This document shows, piece after piece, positions 63,709-64,000 of a DNA stretch of 64,000 bases; positions within the stretch are counted from its first letter, which is position 1; each line of letters opens with the position of its first letter. Position numbers and translations under genes: made by a program. The notes under the pieces were generated by a model. The model was given only the letters and a program-made list of their open reading frames with translations, did no database searches and had not been told where the DNA came from. The DNA is from Pseudomonas sp. MF4836 (lineage in GTDB: Bacteria; Pseudomonadota; Gammaproteobacteria; Pseudomonadales; Pseudomonadaceae): assembly GCF_002018875.1 (NCBI RefSeq), contig NZ_MVOL01000017.1:87676-151675 (forward strand), written 5' to 3'.

Positions 63709-64000
63709 GAAGTCGTTGGGCGCTGAACATCCGCACTACCTCATAAATCCCCGACAGCCCCCGCCCCCTGCCCCTCCCGAACAATAAATGTTGAACCCCC
63801 ATCACCGGCGACGGCCCAGTATTGAGGCAGTGCTTTGCAGGGCGTTCGCGCGCCACCCCCTATTACGATCCGTCGCCACGCGAGGGCATTTCTTGCCGCT
63901 ATCCACCGAGTCGATCAGCGCCAAAGCCGCAACCGGCATCGACGGGCCGGCCGCTACTCTTTCCGGCGGCTTATCCCGCGAGCATGCGTGTCTGCGCGAC
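63709..64000. other. Window end, mostly non-coding; possible start of a gene
   Basis: No clear gene is seen from 63709 to about 63890. From a TTG at 63893 a frame runs open to the window edge (LPLSTESISAKAATGIDGPA), with GAGGG 8 nt upstream. It may be the start of a gene continuing beyond the window. Too short to identify. Confidence 0.25.

Overview
The window is a stretch of chromosome from a GC-rich gammaproteobacterium, almost certainly a Pseudomonas of the fluorescens group. The evidence is a mexEF-oprN efflux operon, a roc-type signalling locus, a DUF1652 protein, pgm, REP palindromes built on the core TGTAGCCGCTGCCG, and overall codon use. One block (about 42145-50902) is clearly AT-rich and foreign.

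Layout. 1-3.8 kb: LuxR-type regulator, then a MoaF / class III aminotransferase / SDR operon. 3.9-7.7 kb: a minus-strand polyamine-type set (periplasmic binding protein, cupin, FAD amine oxidoreductase, AraC-type regulator). 8-14.7 kb: DUF1652 protein, UvrD-like helicase, pirin, phosphoglucomutase, medium-chain dehydrogenase. 15-20.5 kb: a LysR regulator followed by a His-Xaa-Ser peptide-modification operon (hxsD-hxsB-hxsC-hxsA plus a 99-residue unknown) lying between two direct repeats of about 190 bp. 20.6-25.8 kb: chemoreceptor, SDR, LysR, aldo/keto reductase. 25.9-40.5 kb: a catabolic island of a ten-gene minus-strand operon and two plus-strand genes. 40.7-55.2 kb: a roc-like locus (rocS1, rocR, rocA1) whose sensor kinase gene is split by an integrated mobile element. 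55.4-61.3 kb: mexEF-oprN. 61.5-63.6 kb: bestrophin-like and TPR proteins.

The catabolic island has a readable logic. One acyl-CoA dehydrogenase has the length and N-terminal extension of methylsuccinyl-CoA dehydrogenase (Mcd). A CoA transferase looks like the mesaconyl-CoA C1-C4 transferase (Mct) of the 3-hydroxypropionate bicycle. With them are a mesaconyl/itaconyl-CoA hydratase-type protein and a CitE-like citramalyl-CoA lyase. Together these would turn methylsuccinyl-CoA into acetyl-CoA and pyruvate. The other genes (MFS carrier, second CoA transferase, double acyl-CoA dehydrogenase, paired MaoC proteins, MFE-2-type SDR, thiolase) make a full upstream beta-oxidation round. I infer a methyl-branched dicarboxylate such as 3-methyladipate as substrate; this is untested.

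The mobile element (about 8.76 kb) carries a large serine recombinase, a CSS-EAL phosphodiesterase, a putative relaxase with an oriT-like region, a secreted Cys-rich protein, a ColE2-type Rep with an antisense RNA-like leader, and two small unknowns. It looks like a mobilizable ColE2-type plasmid integrated by serine recombination. Removing 42145-50902 restores one 1208-codon rocS1-like frame, and the joined ends form an almost perfect attP palindrome around a GC dinucleotide.
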